Assembly: GCA_024138025.1 (NCBI GenBank)
Contig: JAMXBD010002781.1
Coordinates: 99,919-163,918, forward strand
Source of the DNA: Combretum micranthum
Taxonomy: Eukaryota; Streptophyta; Magnoliopsida; Myrtales; Combretaceae
Reading direction: 5' to 3'
Length of the DNA stretch: 64,000 nt
Below, in pieces: positions 46,968-59,261 of this stretch; positions within the stretch are counted from its first letter, which is position 1, and every line of letters begins with the position of its first letter. The position numbers and the translations under genes were made by a program. The notes below the pieces were generated by a model. The model was not told where the DNA came from and made no database searches. It saw nothing but the letters and a program-made list of their open reading frames with translations.

Positions 46968-49900
46968 GTACAGTTATATTATTTGGTGGCTATCATCCTA
47001 GATGTCTGGATAGTTTGTCTGCTGTTACTTTAGTTGGTTAATATATGAAATTTGTTGTGACTGCAGCACTGTTGTGAAGGGAGTAGTTTGTACAAAGAAT
47101 ATAAAGCACAAGCGCATGACTTCGCAGTACAAGAATCCTAGGATACTTATTTTAGGAGGTTCACTTGAATACCAGCGAGCCCAAAATGAGCTAGCTTCTT
47201 TTAATACACTTCTGCAACAGGTACTCCTCCAGCTTAGCAATTGTTTTGTTGCACTAGTGTGGCTGTTTTTTTGGGGAATTAAAGGTGACTAATCCATGGA
47301 AGGGGTCAAAAAGAAAAAAGAAAAGTTAAACAAAAAAAAAAAAAAAAGAAAAAGAAAAGGTAGACTTTGGCTGACTAGTAGATGTATTTTTGGATAATTG
47401 CTTCTTACCTAGGTGGTTGTTTTGATGAATAGCTTGTTGCCCTTCCTTCTTATAATTTTGTGGTATACTCTTATTTACTTAAAGAAATTCTGACATTTTA
47501 ACTTTATTTTTGGATCAGGAGATCGACCATCTCAAGATGATAATTTCAAAAATTGAGGCTCTTCATCCAAATGTTCTTTTAGTAGAAAAGAGTGTTTCCT
47601 CTTATGCGCAACAATATTTGCTAGAGAAGGAGATATCTTTAGTGCTTAATGTGAAAAGACCTTTGCTGGAGCGCATATCTAAGTGCACTGGTGCTGTAAT
47701 TGCTCCATCAATAGAAAGTATCTCCACAACAAGGCTTGGGCATTGTGAATTCTTCCGGCTGGAGAGAGTGTCTGAAGAACATCAGGTTAACAGCCAGTCA
47801 AGCAAGAAACCATCGAAAACCTTAATGTTTTTTGAAGGCTGTCCAAGACGACTGGGTTGCACGGTAATAACTCCTGTACCTTTGCAAACTAACCTGTGTT
47901 TATACCCACTAACCTTTTTACCCATTTTAAAATTCATTAAACTTTTCTGCTTTCTCAGTTGTATTTCCTATGTGCCCTTTGCATGAACTGTTTGGAGCAG
48001 ATTCTGCTTAGCTTCTGAATATTTCCTCTCTTTATGCTGTTTTGGAGATTTTGAGTGTTTGTTGGTGGTGAGGTAATGATTTTTTGGCCAACACATGAGG
48101 TCACAGGGAGCTATAGTGGAGAGGTGGAAGGTCCTGTTGGTTGCTCTTTTCAAATTAGTTGCGAAGTTTGTGTCCAAGTCTATTACTTGTATTCTGTCAT
48201 TTTTGTATTAAAAAATTGAAAAAACTTCAGAAGATGGTTGAAGCTTTTTGGAAAGATACTGGCTATCTTCCCTGGTTAGATGATTGAAAAGAGAGTGTGT
48301 TAGTCTTATCTGATATGGACTCTTATAACTCTTAGATGATCTTCAAGATTATATATATCTCTTATTTACTTCTTTCTGAGGATGATGTCGTTTATTCCTC
48401 GAACAATTGCTTACCGCTTTGCTTATGAAGTGGTAAATGCATTTGATGATCTCATTGTACTGGAGTCACATGATTGCAAGTGTTCTGTCCAGTGGCATTG
48501 GCTTGTGAACTGCACATCCTTTGCTTATCCAAGACTTTTCCTTTTCATGTTTTTGCTGATCCAGTAAGTAACATTTACTGCAGGTCCTCTTACGGGGTAC
48601 ATGTCGTGAAGAGCTAAAGAAGGTTAAACATGTTGTCCTTTTTGCAGTTTTTGCAGCTTATCATTTATCCCTAGAGACTTGCTTTCTTGCTGATGAGGAG
48701 CTACTCTGCCAAAAATGACCTCAAACCTCCGGTTGCATTATCAGAGAGAACAGCTGCAGAGGACGGTTCTACTTCAAATAGTGCAACTTCTGCTGTTGAG
48801 ACCCAGCTTGAAATAATGCCCAGAGCACATGCTTCAGATGACACTGGTGTTGATAGTTCAGAGATTGGTGGGGTAGGAACAAATTTAAGCATGGCCAATC
48901 TAGTCATGGTTCTTTCATTACTGCAAAGAATCAGAAGTCAGCAATGGCACCCTTTGGGGCTCTGTGTGGTGATCCATACTCACCTGATAGTCTAGAATCA
49001 TATTCACATGCTCCATTCAAGAACATCCAGAATTTTGAAACTCCTTCTGAGTCTCATAACTTCTACCAGCCAGAATTTCTTGTGAACATGACGGCCCCTG
49101 AACCTAAGCAATCTGTTGTAGTTGCTGAACCAGACAATTGTGAGAGGATTGAGGAGAATGGAATGTCTAGTGAATACTTCTCAGCAGCTGATACGAACCA
49201 GAGCATATTAGTCTCCTTCTCCAGCCGCTGTGTGCTAAAGGGAACTGTCTGTGAACGGTCCCGGCTCCTGCGCATCAAGTTCTATGGCTGTTTTGACAAG
49301 CCTCTTGGTCGATATCTCCGTGATGACCTTTTTGATCAGGTAATTACCTTTTATTTTCACTTCACTCCCATCATATCTATCTGCTGTGTGTAAATTAGTA
49401 CTTAAATTGACTCCTTTTTATGACCAGACATCTTATTGTCGAAGTTGTAAAGAACCAGCAGAAGCGCATGTTCTTTGCTATACCCACCAACAGGGAAATC
49501 TTACTGTCAATGTAAAGCATATTACTTCTATGAAGTTACCTGGGGAAGTGGATGGAAAGATATGGATGTGGCATCGTTGTCTTAAGTGTGCTCATGTTAA
49601 TGGAGTACCACCAGCAACACGTAGAGTAGTCATGTCTGATGCTGCGTGGGGTCTTTCATTTGGAAAATTCCTGGAACTTAGCTTTTCAAACCATGCTACT
49701 GCTAATCGAGTAGCAACATGTGGCCATTCCCTGCAGAGAGATTGCCTTCGTTACTATGGGTAACTGTTGTTGACCATGAAATTTTGTTAGAATTTTGCCT
49801 GTATTATTGGTCAATTAACTAAAGATTAAATTGAAGCAGCTTTGGGAGCATGGTTGCGTTCTTCCGTTATTCTCCAATTGACATTCTTTCTGTCTGTTTG

Positions 49901-52900
49901 CCCCCATCAATGCTGGAATTCGATGGTCTTCTTCAGCAAGAATGGTTAAGGAAAGAAGTGATAGAGGTAATGTCAATGCTGTGATCCATAACTGTTACTT
50001 GTTTATGAATGGAGACCTTCAAGCCTCCTTATTCCTGTTAAAACAAATATTTGAATGAGCATTTTTATTATTTGTCAGATTATAGATAAGGTGGAGACTT
50101 TCTACCTAGAGATATCTGAGGTACTTGAAAGGGTTGAACAGAAAAGTATATCTTTTGGGCATGAGTTGCTAGACACAAGTGAGCTAAGGAACTACATTGC
50201 TGAGCTGAAAGATCTTCTTAAGAAGGAAAAAGCTAATTATAATGTAAGTTTTAAGTAAATGAAGTTTCTATTGTGCAGCTTTGGAATGAGAGTTACTCCA
50301 TAGTTTATTGGCTCATTGTTTATTCTGCTAATATCTGTAATTGATGCAGGACCTTCTTTTTCTAGCTAATACAAATTCTTCAGAATCAGGCCAATCCTCT
50401 ATGGATATTTTAGAGCTTAACCGTCTCCAGCAGTCGCTCTTGATTGGCTCCCACATTTGGAATCGTCGACTTTATTCGTTGAACTCACTTATCGAGACGA
50501 AGCCAGATAAGAATGTGGATATATTAGGTGCTCAGATACGAGAGATGAGAATTAATCTATCATTCAAAGATGGAAGCTCTGACAGTGGATCCAACTCCAA
50601 TGCCTCTACCTCAAATTTGTTTGATGACCCTGCTAATGATATGCAGTCAGCAGATGATAATCCCACAATCAGATATAACGGGACCTCAGAGGAAGAAATC
50701 ACTAGAAATACGGTGTTTTCCGAAACTCTCTCCTCTGATGAACCAAATCTCTCTGAGAGGATAGATTCTGCCTGGACTGGTAGTGATCATGTCTTGTTGC
50801 AGAACCAGGCTTTTTCAATGCATGTGGTAGATGGTGTCCCTGCTAATGCTGTTGGGCATGTAAGTGGAACCAATAGCCCTAGTTTCAAGAGGTTAAAATC
50901 TCCTTTAAGAGTCAATTCTTTTGATTCTGCACTGAGGTTACAGGAAAGACTTCAGCGGGCCATGCTTCCCTCTTCAATTCATTTAACAACACTGGGCTCT
51001 TTTCATGCTTCTGGTGATTATCGTCATATGGTGAGGGATCCTTTGAGATATTCTTTTTCCAATGTGATGAGAACTTATTCTCAAATGTTGCCACATGGTG
51101 CCCATAACTTTAGTGCACTTGGTTCTTCTACCCCAGCTATTATATCCTCAGCATCTCTTTTCACTGCAAGTGCCAGAATGTTGCTTCCACAAACTGGCCA
51201 TAATGACATCGTCGTTGCTGTTTATGATGATGAACCTACTAGTATAATATCATATGCCCTTAGTTCAAAGGAATACGAGGATTGGGTGTGTAATAAAATG
51301 AGTGAGCATGGTGGAGATTTGAGTGGCAACCTCAGCACCAAAGAGGGAGTTGCAGCTTCTAGCTTTTCAACTGGGCAATCATTTGGTCCTATGGACTTGG
51401 ACAACATCCCTTATGCAACTTATGGGTCTGAGGATGCCACATCATCTGTTGGAGCATTGTTCATGGAGCAAAAAAATCTGCACATTTGCACATATCCTTT
51501 GGAGACGAGTCTTCCTCAGCTGGTGGTAAAATTAAGTTTTCAGTGACTTGTTATTTTGCAAGGCAGTTTGACTCTCTTAGACGGAAGTGCTGTCCTTCTG
51601 AACTGGATTTTATAAGATCTCTGAGCCGATGCAAGAGATGGAGTGCAGAGGGAGGAAAAGTAATGTTTATTTTGCAAAATCAATGGACGAGAGATTCATC
51701 ATAAAGCAAGTCACAAAGACTGAGTTGGATTCATTTGTGGAATTTGCACCAGAGTACTTTAACTATCTGAATTATTGTTTGAGCTCAGGGAGTCCAACTT
51801 GCCTTGCGAAAATTCTGGGCCTCTATCAGGTTTGATTTGCCTCTTTCCCTTACCTTATTTAGAAAGCATTCATGTGGGTAACTTTCCTTTTTTATTGTGC
51901 ATGTTAGTTTGTGGAGCTTGTTTGCTCCATTTAATAATTTCAGTTTAGCGTAATACTTATTTGATGTGGCAACTTTTCTGAGGCAGGTGACTGTCAAACA
52001 CTTAAAAGGCAGCAAAGAGACCAAAATGGATTTGATGGTAATGGAGAACCTCTTTTTCAAGAGAAGTATCTCTTGGACCTATGATCTTAAAGGATCTGCC
52101 AGAAGTCGCTATAATCCAGACACATCTGGAAAAAACAAGGTTCTCTGGGATACAAATCTACTAGAGGCTTTGCGTACAAAGCCCATATTCCTTGGAAGCA
52201 AGGCAAAAAGAAGATTGGAGAGGGCCATCTGGAATGATACATCATTTTTAGCGGTAAACTTCATTCGATATTTGCAGTGCTTGTTTATTTTTTAAAGTTT
52301 CCTTTAAATCTTATCAGTGCCAAGGGGTTACAGACTATGTAGAGGTTTGAATTATGCACCAAAATAAATGTACCCAAGTGCTTTTGTGTGGTACATCCTG
52401 TGTAAAAAGCATAAATTACGTGAAGGCACCTGTTCGTTTTATTACTTAGATATGATAACATTAAAACATTATTCATAAATTACGTGAAGGCACCTGTTCT
52501 TGTTTTATTACTTAGATATGATAACATTAAAACATTATTCTTTATACATTATATAGGCAGTTGATTGCAGGTATAGCAAATGAAATATTGTTTTTAGTTG
52601 TTTACTAAAAGAATAATGTCTTTTTTTTTTAATGCCACACGGAATATATATATATATATATATATATATTGGCCATAACCACATGGAATAGTTGATTTGT
52701 TCATTTGCAGATTAATTTCTCGTTAGAAATTGGAATAGTGGACTTGTGCTTTTTCTATTTTATTTTGTATGACAGAATGAAAACTGTTCTTACAAAATTA
52801 AAAAGAAAAGTACAAGTCAAAATACAGACAACAGTTCTTTGAGATTGAAGTTAAATTGAGTGTATTGCTATGTACTTCTTTATCCTTTATAGTTATACAT

Positions 52901-53990
52901 CAAATATTTGCTATATTGTTTATGATCCATTTTAACTTGTTCAAACCAATAAACTCTTACCTCATTCCCAAACCATCATCTATAATGTATATCACTGTAA
53001 ATTTGCATCCTATGTCATCAATCTTTACATAAAGTGTGTGGAAGTACTTTATTTATTAAAATTCACATGTAATAATAAGAAGTTCAAGGGTGTCCTTTGA
53101 CGAAAATTGACAAGTTGAGAAATTCACAATAAATTATGGGGACTTTAAGAACACAATAGACTTGCTAGCTTGACCTTTTAAGATCAAACTAGTGGGTAAA
53201 TATGTCGCACTTCTCTCCTTAGAAACTAAACTGGAGACACCATGACTGTTTCATACCGTACAAACCTTTTATTTATTTCCTTATTTAAATATATCGCCAT
53301 TGCTGAGTGTTCTTAGGAATGGAAAACTTTGTAACAACTAACAAGCAGGTTGCTGTATACATGTCACCACATACTATGAGCTTTTGCTTTTATGAGTGCA
53401 ACTTAGAAGTATATATCTTATATTTTCGTATTATATGTGCATTATTGTGAATTTGTGATCAAACATCTGTAGGATGAACATTTTTTCTATTTATTAATTC
53501 CATAGCTGTCAGCTTACATTGCATGAGATGATTCCTTGTTATATGGACTTTCTTGGCTGTTGATGCCAGTATTTCTTTGATGGTAACTTGACTTTTTCCT
53601 GCTTGTGGCTTGTGACGATTCATTTTGTCTTATTGATTGCACATTATCTTGTAGTTATGCATTTGAACTGAGATTTTTTTTTCCTCCCCTCCCCATTACA
53701 AAGAACTCAGAAAGTTATCTGGATGATTCATGCAGTCTGCTGACGTCATGGACTACTCATTGCTTGTTGGTGTGGACGAAGAACGTCAGGAGCTGGTTTT
53801 GGGAATCATTGATTTTATGAGACAGTATACGTGGGATAAACATCTGGAGACATGGGTAAAGGCATCAGGAATTCTTGGTGGTCGAAAAAACGCATTACCA
53901 ACGATTGTTTCTCCTAAACAATACAAGAAAAGATTTCGAAAGGCGATGACATCTTATTTTCTCACCGTACCAGATCAGTGGTCATCATAA
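45255..53990 (+). CDS. FAB1C-like: 1-phosphatidylinositol-3-phosphate 5-kinase, FAB1C/FAB1D type, with frame breaks
   Basis: PIKfyve/Fab1-family lipid kinase that makes PI(3,5)P2 from PI3P on endosomal and vacuolar membranes. Coding exons: 45255-45826, 46173-46967, 47067-47220, 47519-47863, 48584-49339, 49428-49759, 49840-49966, 50079-50243, 50350-51829, 51987-52253 and 53736-53990; all ten introns are GT-AG. The joined length is about 5.25 kb (about 1750 codons), normal for the plant FYVE-less type. Domain order: N-terminal CxxC pairs, acidic linker, TCP-1-like domain, Cys-rich region, and C-terminal PIP kinase with DLKGS, MDYSLLVG and IIDFMRQYTWDK. The frame breaks near 45257, 45563-45573, 48692-48699, 48708-48720, 48850-48880, 51468-51475 and 51653-51658. 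Most look like single missing bases, some at homopolymers. No substitution stop was seen in the conserved frame, so assembly error or a very young pseudogene are both possible. The start is inferred: ATG 45255 is one base out of frame with the conserved ITDNSSLLDHL, and the only ATG in the current frame is 45353. Confidence 0.93.
47067..48690 (+). CDS. FAB1C-like exons 3 to early 5: TCP-1/Cpn60-like domain
   Basis: Reading through the junctions gives STVVKGVVCTKNIKHKRM, LILGGSLEYQRAQNELASFN, IEALHPNVLLVEKSVSSYAQ, KEISLVLNVKRPLLERISKC, TRLGHCEFFRLERVSEEHQ, KTLMFFEGCPRRLGCT and VLLRGTCREELKKVKHVV, the hallmark series of the Fab1 chaperonin-like domain. In Fab1/PIKfyve this domain mediates assembly with the VAC14/FIG4 partners. 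Frames join cleanly at all three introns (46968-47066, 47221-47518, 47864-48583). The third intron, 720 bp, contains open but unrelated ORFs (for example 48382-48567). Confidence 0.92.
48691..50243 (+). CDS. FAB1C-like exons 5-8: variable linker and conserved Cys/His region
   Basis: The variable linker at 48691-48900 needs three one-base corrections to stay open: before the PKM-like step, at ACCTCAAA, and near GGTGGGG. After it come EYFSAADTNQSILVSFSSRC and ERSRLLRIKFYG..DKPLGRYLRDDLFDQ. Exon 6 gives YCRSCKEPAEAHVLCYTHQQ, KIWMWHRCLKCAH, PPATRRVVMSDAAWGLSFGK and NRVATCGHSLQRDCLRYYG, the conserved Cys/His-rich Fab1 region. Exons 7-8 give FGSMVAFFRYSPIDILSV and a coiled-coil-like stretch, IIDKVETFYLEISEVLERVE. 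Confidence 0.9.
50350..53990 (+). CDS. FAB1C-like exons 9-11: linker and C-terminal PIP kinase domain
   Basis: Exon 9 starts with DILELNRLQQSLLIGSHIWN and contains LSERIDSAWTGSD, RDPLRYSFSNVMRTYSQMLP and DIVVAVYDDEPTSIISYALS. The kinase follows across two one-base breaks: ISFGDESSSAGGKIKFSVTC, RSLSRCKRWSAEGGK, SNVYFAKSMDERFIIKQVTK (ATP-binding lysine), KMDLMVMENLFF, YDLKGSARSRYNPDTSG, and in exon 11 SADVMDYSLLVGVDEE, LGIIDFMRQYTWDK and LPTIVSPKQYKKRFRKAMTS. It stops at TAA 53988-53990 after DQWSS. The DLKGS, MDYSLLVG and IID motifs needed for catalysis are present. Confidence 0.93.
52410..52540 (+). repeat. Tandem duplication in intron 10 of the FAB1C-like gene
   Basis: Two near-identical units, 52410-52473 (64 bp) and 52474-52540 (about 66 bp), differ by a 2-base insertion (TTCG versus TTCTTG). 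They begin CATAAATTACGTGAAGGCAC and end ATTAAAACATTATT. They lie in the long intron 52254-53735. Confidence 0.95.
52644..52669. repeat. (AT)n microsatellite in intron 10
   Basis: About 13 AT units within the 1482-bp intron. Confidence 0.9.
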
Positions 53991-55479
53991 ATAGCTTCAT
54001 TGCATTCTTTTGGGCTCTCAAGATGCATTTTGGTTAACCAATAATAAGAGGGGCACAGCACAACTGCAGTTTCTGCTATCCTTTTGTACATGGGAGGAAA
54101 TAGCCCACAAGCAAGCCTTAACTAGGAAGGAAAATTCTTTGCTGAATTATTTGTCTATTTGTACATTCTTTCATTACTTCCTGCCATTGTATTCCATTGA
54201 GGAATTTGTTCATAATATAAAGCCGAAGCTGGGCATATGTACAATTCTGGCAAATGGACAGATAAAAGTGAATTTTCCTTCTTCCTCAAATGTGTAAGTT
54301 TCCCTAAAGACTCCTTATTTATGAAAATGCTTCAAGCAATGCACTAGAAGACCGTTGTGGTCAAGGGTCTTACTTGGGAAATACACTATACCCATTAAAG
54401 TTGTTGCCTCCATGTGGGTTACGATTTTCGTTGCCATTTAGCCTAGATAAAGCAACCCAAAGCATATGCGGACTGTCCACAAGCTACGGCATGCCAGCCC
54501 CTGCCTCATGCGTTGATCTGTCGTTGTCCCCTCTTTCTTGAAACCAATGTTCAACGTTATCCGTGTCTTGCTTCACAAACCATGTGGATGTTTCCTGATT
54601 CTTAGTTTTTGAGAGTTTGCTTTTGCATTGAGGGGTATTCCCCTTTTTTGTTTAGAATTCTCTCATCATTACATTGCAATAGTGTGTAGGGTACCCTTAG
54701 CATGCCATGTTCCACGATGATATTTGATTAGGATTTCATGGATATTAAGGTGATGGAATGCTTAACCGGGTGGGTATGAACGTGTATGGCTATATTTCAT
54801 GTAGTTTGGAATTTTATTTTTTCCCTACACTATGATCAGGTATGAAGAAATGAAAGTGACGAACCGAAGTAGTGCAACAACGCTGTCTTTGTGACATTCA
54901 TTGCAGATAAAATTAGACCTTTGGACTTTGTTGCATCATAGGCATCACATTTAAACAAAAAAACAAAGAAGGAAATTAAGAGTTAAATTAGAATAATCAT
55001 TTAACATTAAAATGCAGTACAATTTTGAAATCCTAGAATTTAGTCACTTGTGACTTTGAAAAACTCTAGGGAAACAAGGGATTGTGAATTCCATTGCCAT
55101 AGGCAACTGGGGATTGATGAGGATGACCGGATCACTACTTTAAAAAATAAGAACACAAATGGTTCAGTCCCAAGTTCACCATCATACCAATTGATCATTT
55201 TCCATATATATCATACCATCTGTGTGACCCAGACTGCTAAATAACACCATCTATAGCTTATATAGTGTAATTTTACATTAATTGCAGGTTTAAGGATTGC
55301 CCTCATGCATTCTAGTATGTATTGTTATTAGAAGTAATAAAATGCACACTTAACATATCACACATATTAAATATGAAAAAACATTAAAAAAATTAGGTAA
55401 AGTGTCTTGATACATTATATATACATGATTGGCCCAATCTCATGCTATTTTCATGAGTGAACTTGTGTATTTGTGATAA
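53991..55479 (+). other. 3' UTR and downstream flank of the FAB1C-like gene
   Basis: Sequence after the TAA has mixed composition and no transposon signature for the first kilobase or so, as expected for a 3' UTR and terminator. ATAATATAAAG near 54210-54222 is a possible polyadenylation context. ORFs 54010-54297 and 55050-55244 have no recognisable product. No other gene is seen. Confidence 0.5.
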
Positions 55480-55778
55480 GGATTAACGTCACAAATGGTA
55501 TCTGAACTTTAATAAAATATATAATTAGCTACTTGAAGTTTGAAATTAATCAATTTAGTATCTAAACTTTGAAATTGATAAATTGAGTACCTAGAAGAAC
55601 TTTTCGTGGACACTAACAATACTTCTATCAAGTTCTTTTAGATACTAAATTGATCAATTTAAAAGTTTTTTAAGTACCAAGTTGATCGATTTCAAAATTT
55701 ATGTACTAAATTGATCATTTTATCAAAACTCAGACACTTAGTTATATATTTTTTAGCTAAAATTTGGTACCAATAAAA
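55480..55778. mobile_element. MITE, family M1b, copy 2
   Basis: The left end GGATTAACGTCACAAATGG carries the family M1 terminus. The arms hold GTATCTGAACTTTAATAAAA and TATATAATTAG, then AAATTAATCAATTTAGTA, and face inverted partners at 55690-55775. The right terminus is worn away and no target duplication was found. Confidence 0.65.
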
Positions 55779-57220
55779 GATACAAACATCATGCTCTACA
55801 GTTATAAAAAAAGAGGTCGAAAAGAACACCAAAAATCATGACAAGATGTCTCGCCAGCCACTATATACAAATTAAGGACCTGCTTTATCTAGATTTTCAC
55901 AAAAGGCCCGTATCCATATGAGAGTAGGATACCGAAAAGCGGAGACGGGTTATATATTGCCACATTCACTAAGCATTTCTCATGCGGGGGGTTAGGTGGA
56001 GGTTGTGGGAGAAACCATTTATTCTTCTTTCAAGGTATTTTCATTTCAATTGTGGTCAAATTTCTATTTGTCCAATGGCCCACGCCTACCACACAAAGCC
56101 GTCTTATTTGGACACGCTCCTAAGTCCTAATACAAGATGCATACCAGGGAAAGAAATTATCATCTTTCACTTGTACAGTAGGGAGATTTTTTTTGTTTTT
56201 GTTTATATATATATTTATTTATTTTTATATTATGGCTTTTAGTACCCAGAAGCTTCATTCTCCTAGTTTCCTTTCTTTTATGTAATTAGTTTTTAATTAG
56301 GGTGCCTTACTTGGAGTTAGAAATAGAAACTCCCAAGTTTTTCTGTTCCCTCATGTCTTTTATTTCTCATTCCTTTTGTACTTCATTAAGGTTATGAATT
56401 GAACAATTGTGATTAAATTAGTACTTAAGGCATTATTTTGTTTGTCTACTATGTGTTGCTAGGTTCAGTTGCTAATTGGAATGCATTTTAGATTAATCCA
56501 TTTGATAAATATCTTATTAGTTTCGGTCAAGAACATGAGAGGAAAACAAGAATCAAGCAAGAGCCCTGCCATATTCACGCATCAAAAGATCTAGGAAAGC
56601 CAAAAGGGTCCAAAGAGAATTTACCTAGCCAAGAGCTTGAATGTTGTCAGTTGGGGAGTTCTATGGGTATTTGGACTTGAGTCCATTGACGAGGTTACCC
56701 TGCTAAGTGCTTGGATGGCTTGGAGAGGCCAGGAGGCCAGCACTCAGAGGGTGCATTGTGAGCTCAATTGTGATAGTTAAGTGGTGACCCGAGTTCATCG
56801 ACTAGGTTACCTAGCCAATATAAAGAGCTTGGCTTGAAGGGGCTTAGAGTGGCAAGGAGCTTGACACCTGAGGGTTACACTAGGAGCTTGGTAAATAAAT
56901 ATTCAAGGGTCCATGCACTTGGGAGTAGGCAAGGACCTAATGCTATGGAAAGTCCACAGACCGCGTTAGGTAGGGTGATGACTTGATGAAAATAAACAAA
57001 ACATAATAGCATGCAGGCAAATGATAAATAAACTTCTCTAATAATATTGATATGAGTATAAGATAAATGTGCAAACATATACTCAAAATATAATTTCAAT
57101 TTTTTAGTGTTCTAAGTCCGTCTTATAGGTTGGCCATCTAACCTTTGCAACTTATATGCTCCTTTTCCTTGCAACTTATATGCTCCTTTTCCTTGGTGCT
57201 CCATGGTTCGAATGGGATCT
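55779..57220. other. Gene-free sequence left of the Copia element
   Basis: No supported gene; ORFs 55982-56242 and 56875-57099 (-) are unconvincing. Two loosely similar stretches near 56690 and 56800 share CAT.GAC.AGGTTACC. The 23 bases at 56104-56126 recur exactly at 61901-61923. Confidence 0.5.
57146..57193 (+). repeat. Perfect 24-bp tandem duplication
   Basis: Two identical 24-bp units (57146-57169 and 57170-57193), beginning TGCAACTTATATGCTCC, lie just outside the Copia 5' LTR. Confidence 0.95.
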
Positions 57221-57457
57221 TGTATTAAATAGTGGTTATTTTTTAAATATACCTAGTTAATAAATTAGTTCTTTTTTTTTAATAGTGAGATGTTTTCTTT
57301 AGTCTTATTTGTTATATTTTTTGGTGAGATCTAAATTTGATTTGTTAGCACAATATGAGGGATACTTATCTTATCCCTTAGCTTGTGCACACTAGTATAT
57401 ATTCTAGTGCAATGTTTAATAAAATATGAGAGCATTTTCCTTCTAAAATTCTTCTCA
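57221..57457 (+). repeat. Copia 5' LTR
   Basis: Starts TGTATTAAATAGTGGTTATT and ends ATTCTTCTCA, directly before the primer site. It matches 63747-63979 along its length (GATTTGTTAGCACAA, GGGATACTTATCTTATCC, CAATGTTTAATAAAATA). AATAAAATA near its end is a likely polyadenylation signal. Confidence 0.85.
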
Positions 57458-57469
57458 TGGTATCAGAGC
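57458..57469 (+). other. Primer-binding site (initiator tRNA-Met)
   Basis: TGGTATCAGAGC, complementary to the 3' end of plant initiator Met-tRNA. This is the usual Copia primer site, immediately after the LTR. Confidence 0.92.
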
Positions 57470-57657
57470 TCTAATCGATCTTAAATCGACCAGATCTACT
57501 CCATTATGAGTGGCACTAATAAAACATCTGAGATCACTCTAGGAACAAAGATAAAGTTTGGGTCTTTAAATGATTGCAATCTGCCCATTCACTCTCTTCA
57601 ACCTTCTGTTTCATCAATGGGAGATCAACACTCATTCTAAATCACTCAACACAAACT

Positions 57658-58337
57658 TAATGGAGTGAAATTTTGTGAGTGGTTTCAATTTGTAAAATTG
57701 GTGATTTGTGGAAAGGGAAAATTGGGGTATTTATCCGGCTTGGTTGCTGTGCCAAATCAAAACTCAAATGAATATAGTGTGTGGGAAGCTAGAAATTCCA
57801 TGATCATGGCGTGGTTGATCAATTCAATGGAACCTAGGATAAGTAGGACTTATTTGTTTTGCTAAACAACTAAGGAAATCTAGGATAATGTCTAAGAAGT
57901 ATGCTCAGACTTGGTAAGCTGCTCCCAAGGACTTGAGGTCCAGTCAAAACTCCTCACCACAACACAAGGTAACATGGGTATGACTGATTATTAAAATATA
58001 TTAATGGAACTTTGGCAGGAAGTGAATCGTTCCTTTGAAAGTTGATTTGAAGTGCATAGAAGATGGGATTAAATACAATAGCTTGTTGGAGAAAGATAGA
58101 GTTTTTCATTTTTTACATGGGTTGAGCCTAGAGCTTGATGAGGTTAGAGGACGTTTACTCAAAAAGCATCCCTTTCTAACCCTTAAAGAAGCTTTTGCAG
58201 AGGTTAGAAAGGAGGAAAGTAGGCATAGGGTCATGATGACTTTAGACCAAACCATCCCGAGTTCATCGTTATTAATGAAAAACAATGCAACTTGTGACTT
58301 AACAGTAAAGGAGAAAACATGGTGTGACTATTGTTGA
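57658..58337 (+). pseudogene. Copia gag fragment
   Basis: A first piece reads NGVKFCEWFQFVKLVICGKG, then WEARNSMIMAWLINSMEPRI, matching the UBN2-type gag of plant Copia elements, and stops at the codon after YLFC. A second piece in another frame (58035-58337) reads DRVFHFLHGLSLELDEVRG, then HPFLTLKEAFAEVRKEESR, the downstream half of the same gag domain. A complete CCHC knuckle is not readable. Nonfunctional. Confidence 0.8.
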
Positions 58338-58634
58338 AGACCAAATCATACTTGCAATACTTGATGGAAATTACATGGAAAGTGAGAAAATCTCAAATAT
58401 AAGCGACTGAGAGGTGTGTTTAGTTGTAGAACAACACAGGTGGCTGAGGTAGAGCCACAAACCATTCTAAGTTCAGCAGTTAGTCTCACTACAGAATAGA
58501 TGGCTTTGCTGCAACAAATTTTCAATCAAAATTAGCTTGATTTTGGTAATAATCAGACCACTGAATTGTCTTCTACTGCTACTATTGCCCAAAGAAGTAC
58601 TTATTTAACTCTTTCTCAAGGTATAAAAAAGATA

Positions 58635-58702
58635 GTTAGATTATTGATACAGGGGCATCATACCACATGTGTAACCATCACAATTCTTTGAAAAATTGAA
58701 GA
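58635..58702 (+). pseudogene. Copia aspartic protease remnant
   Basis: A short open stretch reads IIDTGASYHMCNHHNSLKN and then hits a stop. DTGAS followed by HM matches the Copia protease active site (D[ST]GASxHM). The remainder of the protease is broken. Confidence 0.7.
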
Positions 58703-58814
58703 CTCGTAACCATGTTAGTAAGGTGCTAGTAGCTAATGGCAAAAGTACTTTGGAGGAAAAGGAGTTGTATTTATTGTAGACCTAAAATTAAATGAGACAC
58801 TACTAGTTTTATAG

Positions 58815-59180
58815 TTGAAATATAATTTGCTATATGCAAGTAAATTGACAAGAGATATGGATTCTCAAGTGACCTTCTCTCTTATTGGTTATGTTTTGCA
58901 GGACCTAGCTTCGAGGAAGATGATTGAAAGTGCTGAGGAATACAATAGACTTTATTATCTCTCTGAAGTTGAGTTGAGGTGTAATTATAAGTTTAAGTCT
59001 CAATCTCTTTTTTTTTCTGTCAAGTGTAAATCAGACATCATGCTATGGCATGTACCTCTTGGTCACCCTAATTTTGTGCATATGGACCACTTGTATCTAA
59101 AGTTATTTGAGAAAAAAGAATTTAGTGATTTCAAGTGTGAGTATTGTATTGTGGCTAAAATTTCCAAGAATTCTTATTAG
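58815..59180 (+). pseudogene. Copia GAG-pre-integrase (zinc-binding) domain
   Basis: MLWHVPLGHPNFVHMDHL followed by CEYCIVAK gives the H-x3-H ... CxxC pattern of the integrase N-terminal domain. Upstream residues (LASRKMIESAEEYNRLYYL) match the usual run-in. The frame ends at a stop straight after ISKNSY, before the catalytic core. Confidence 0.8.
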
Positions 59181-59261
59181 GTACAGCTTTACAAACCTTC
59201 AAAGCCATTTCACTTGGTCCATAGTAATATTTGGGATCCTTGAATATCAACTCATTTTGGG

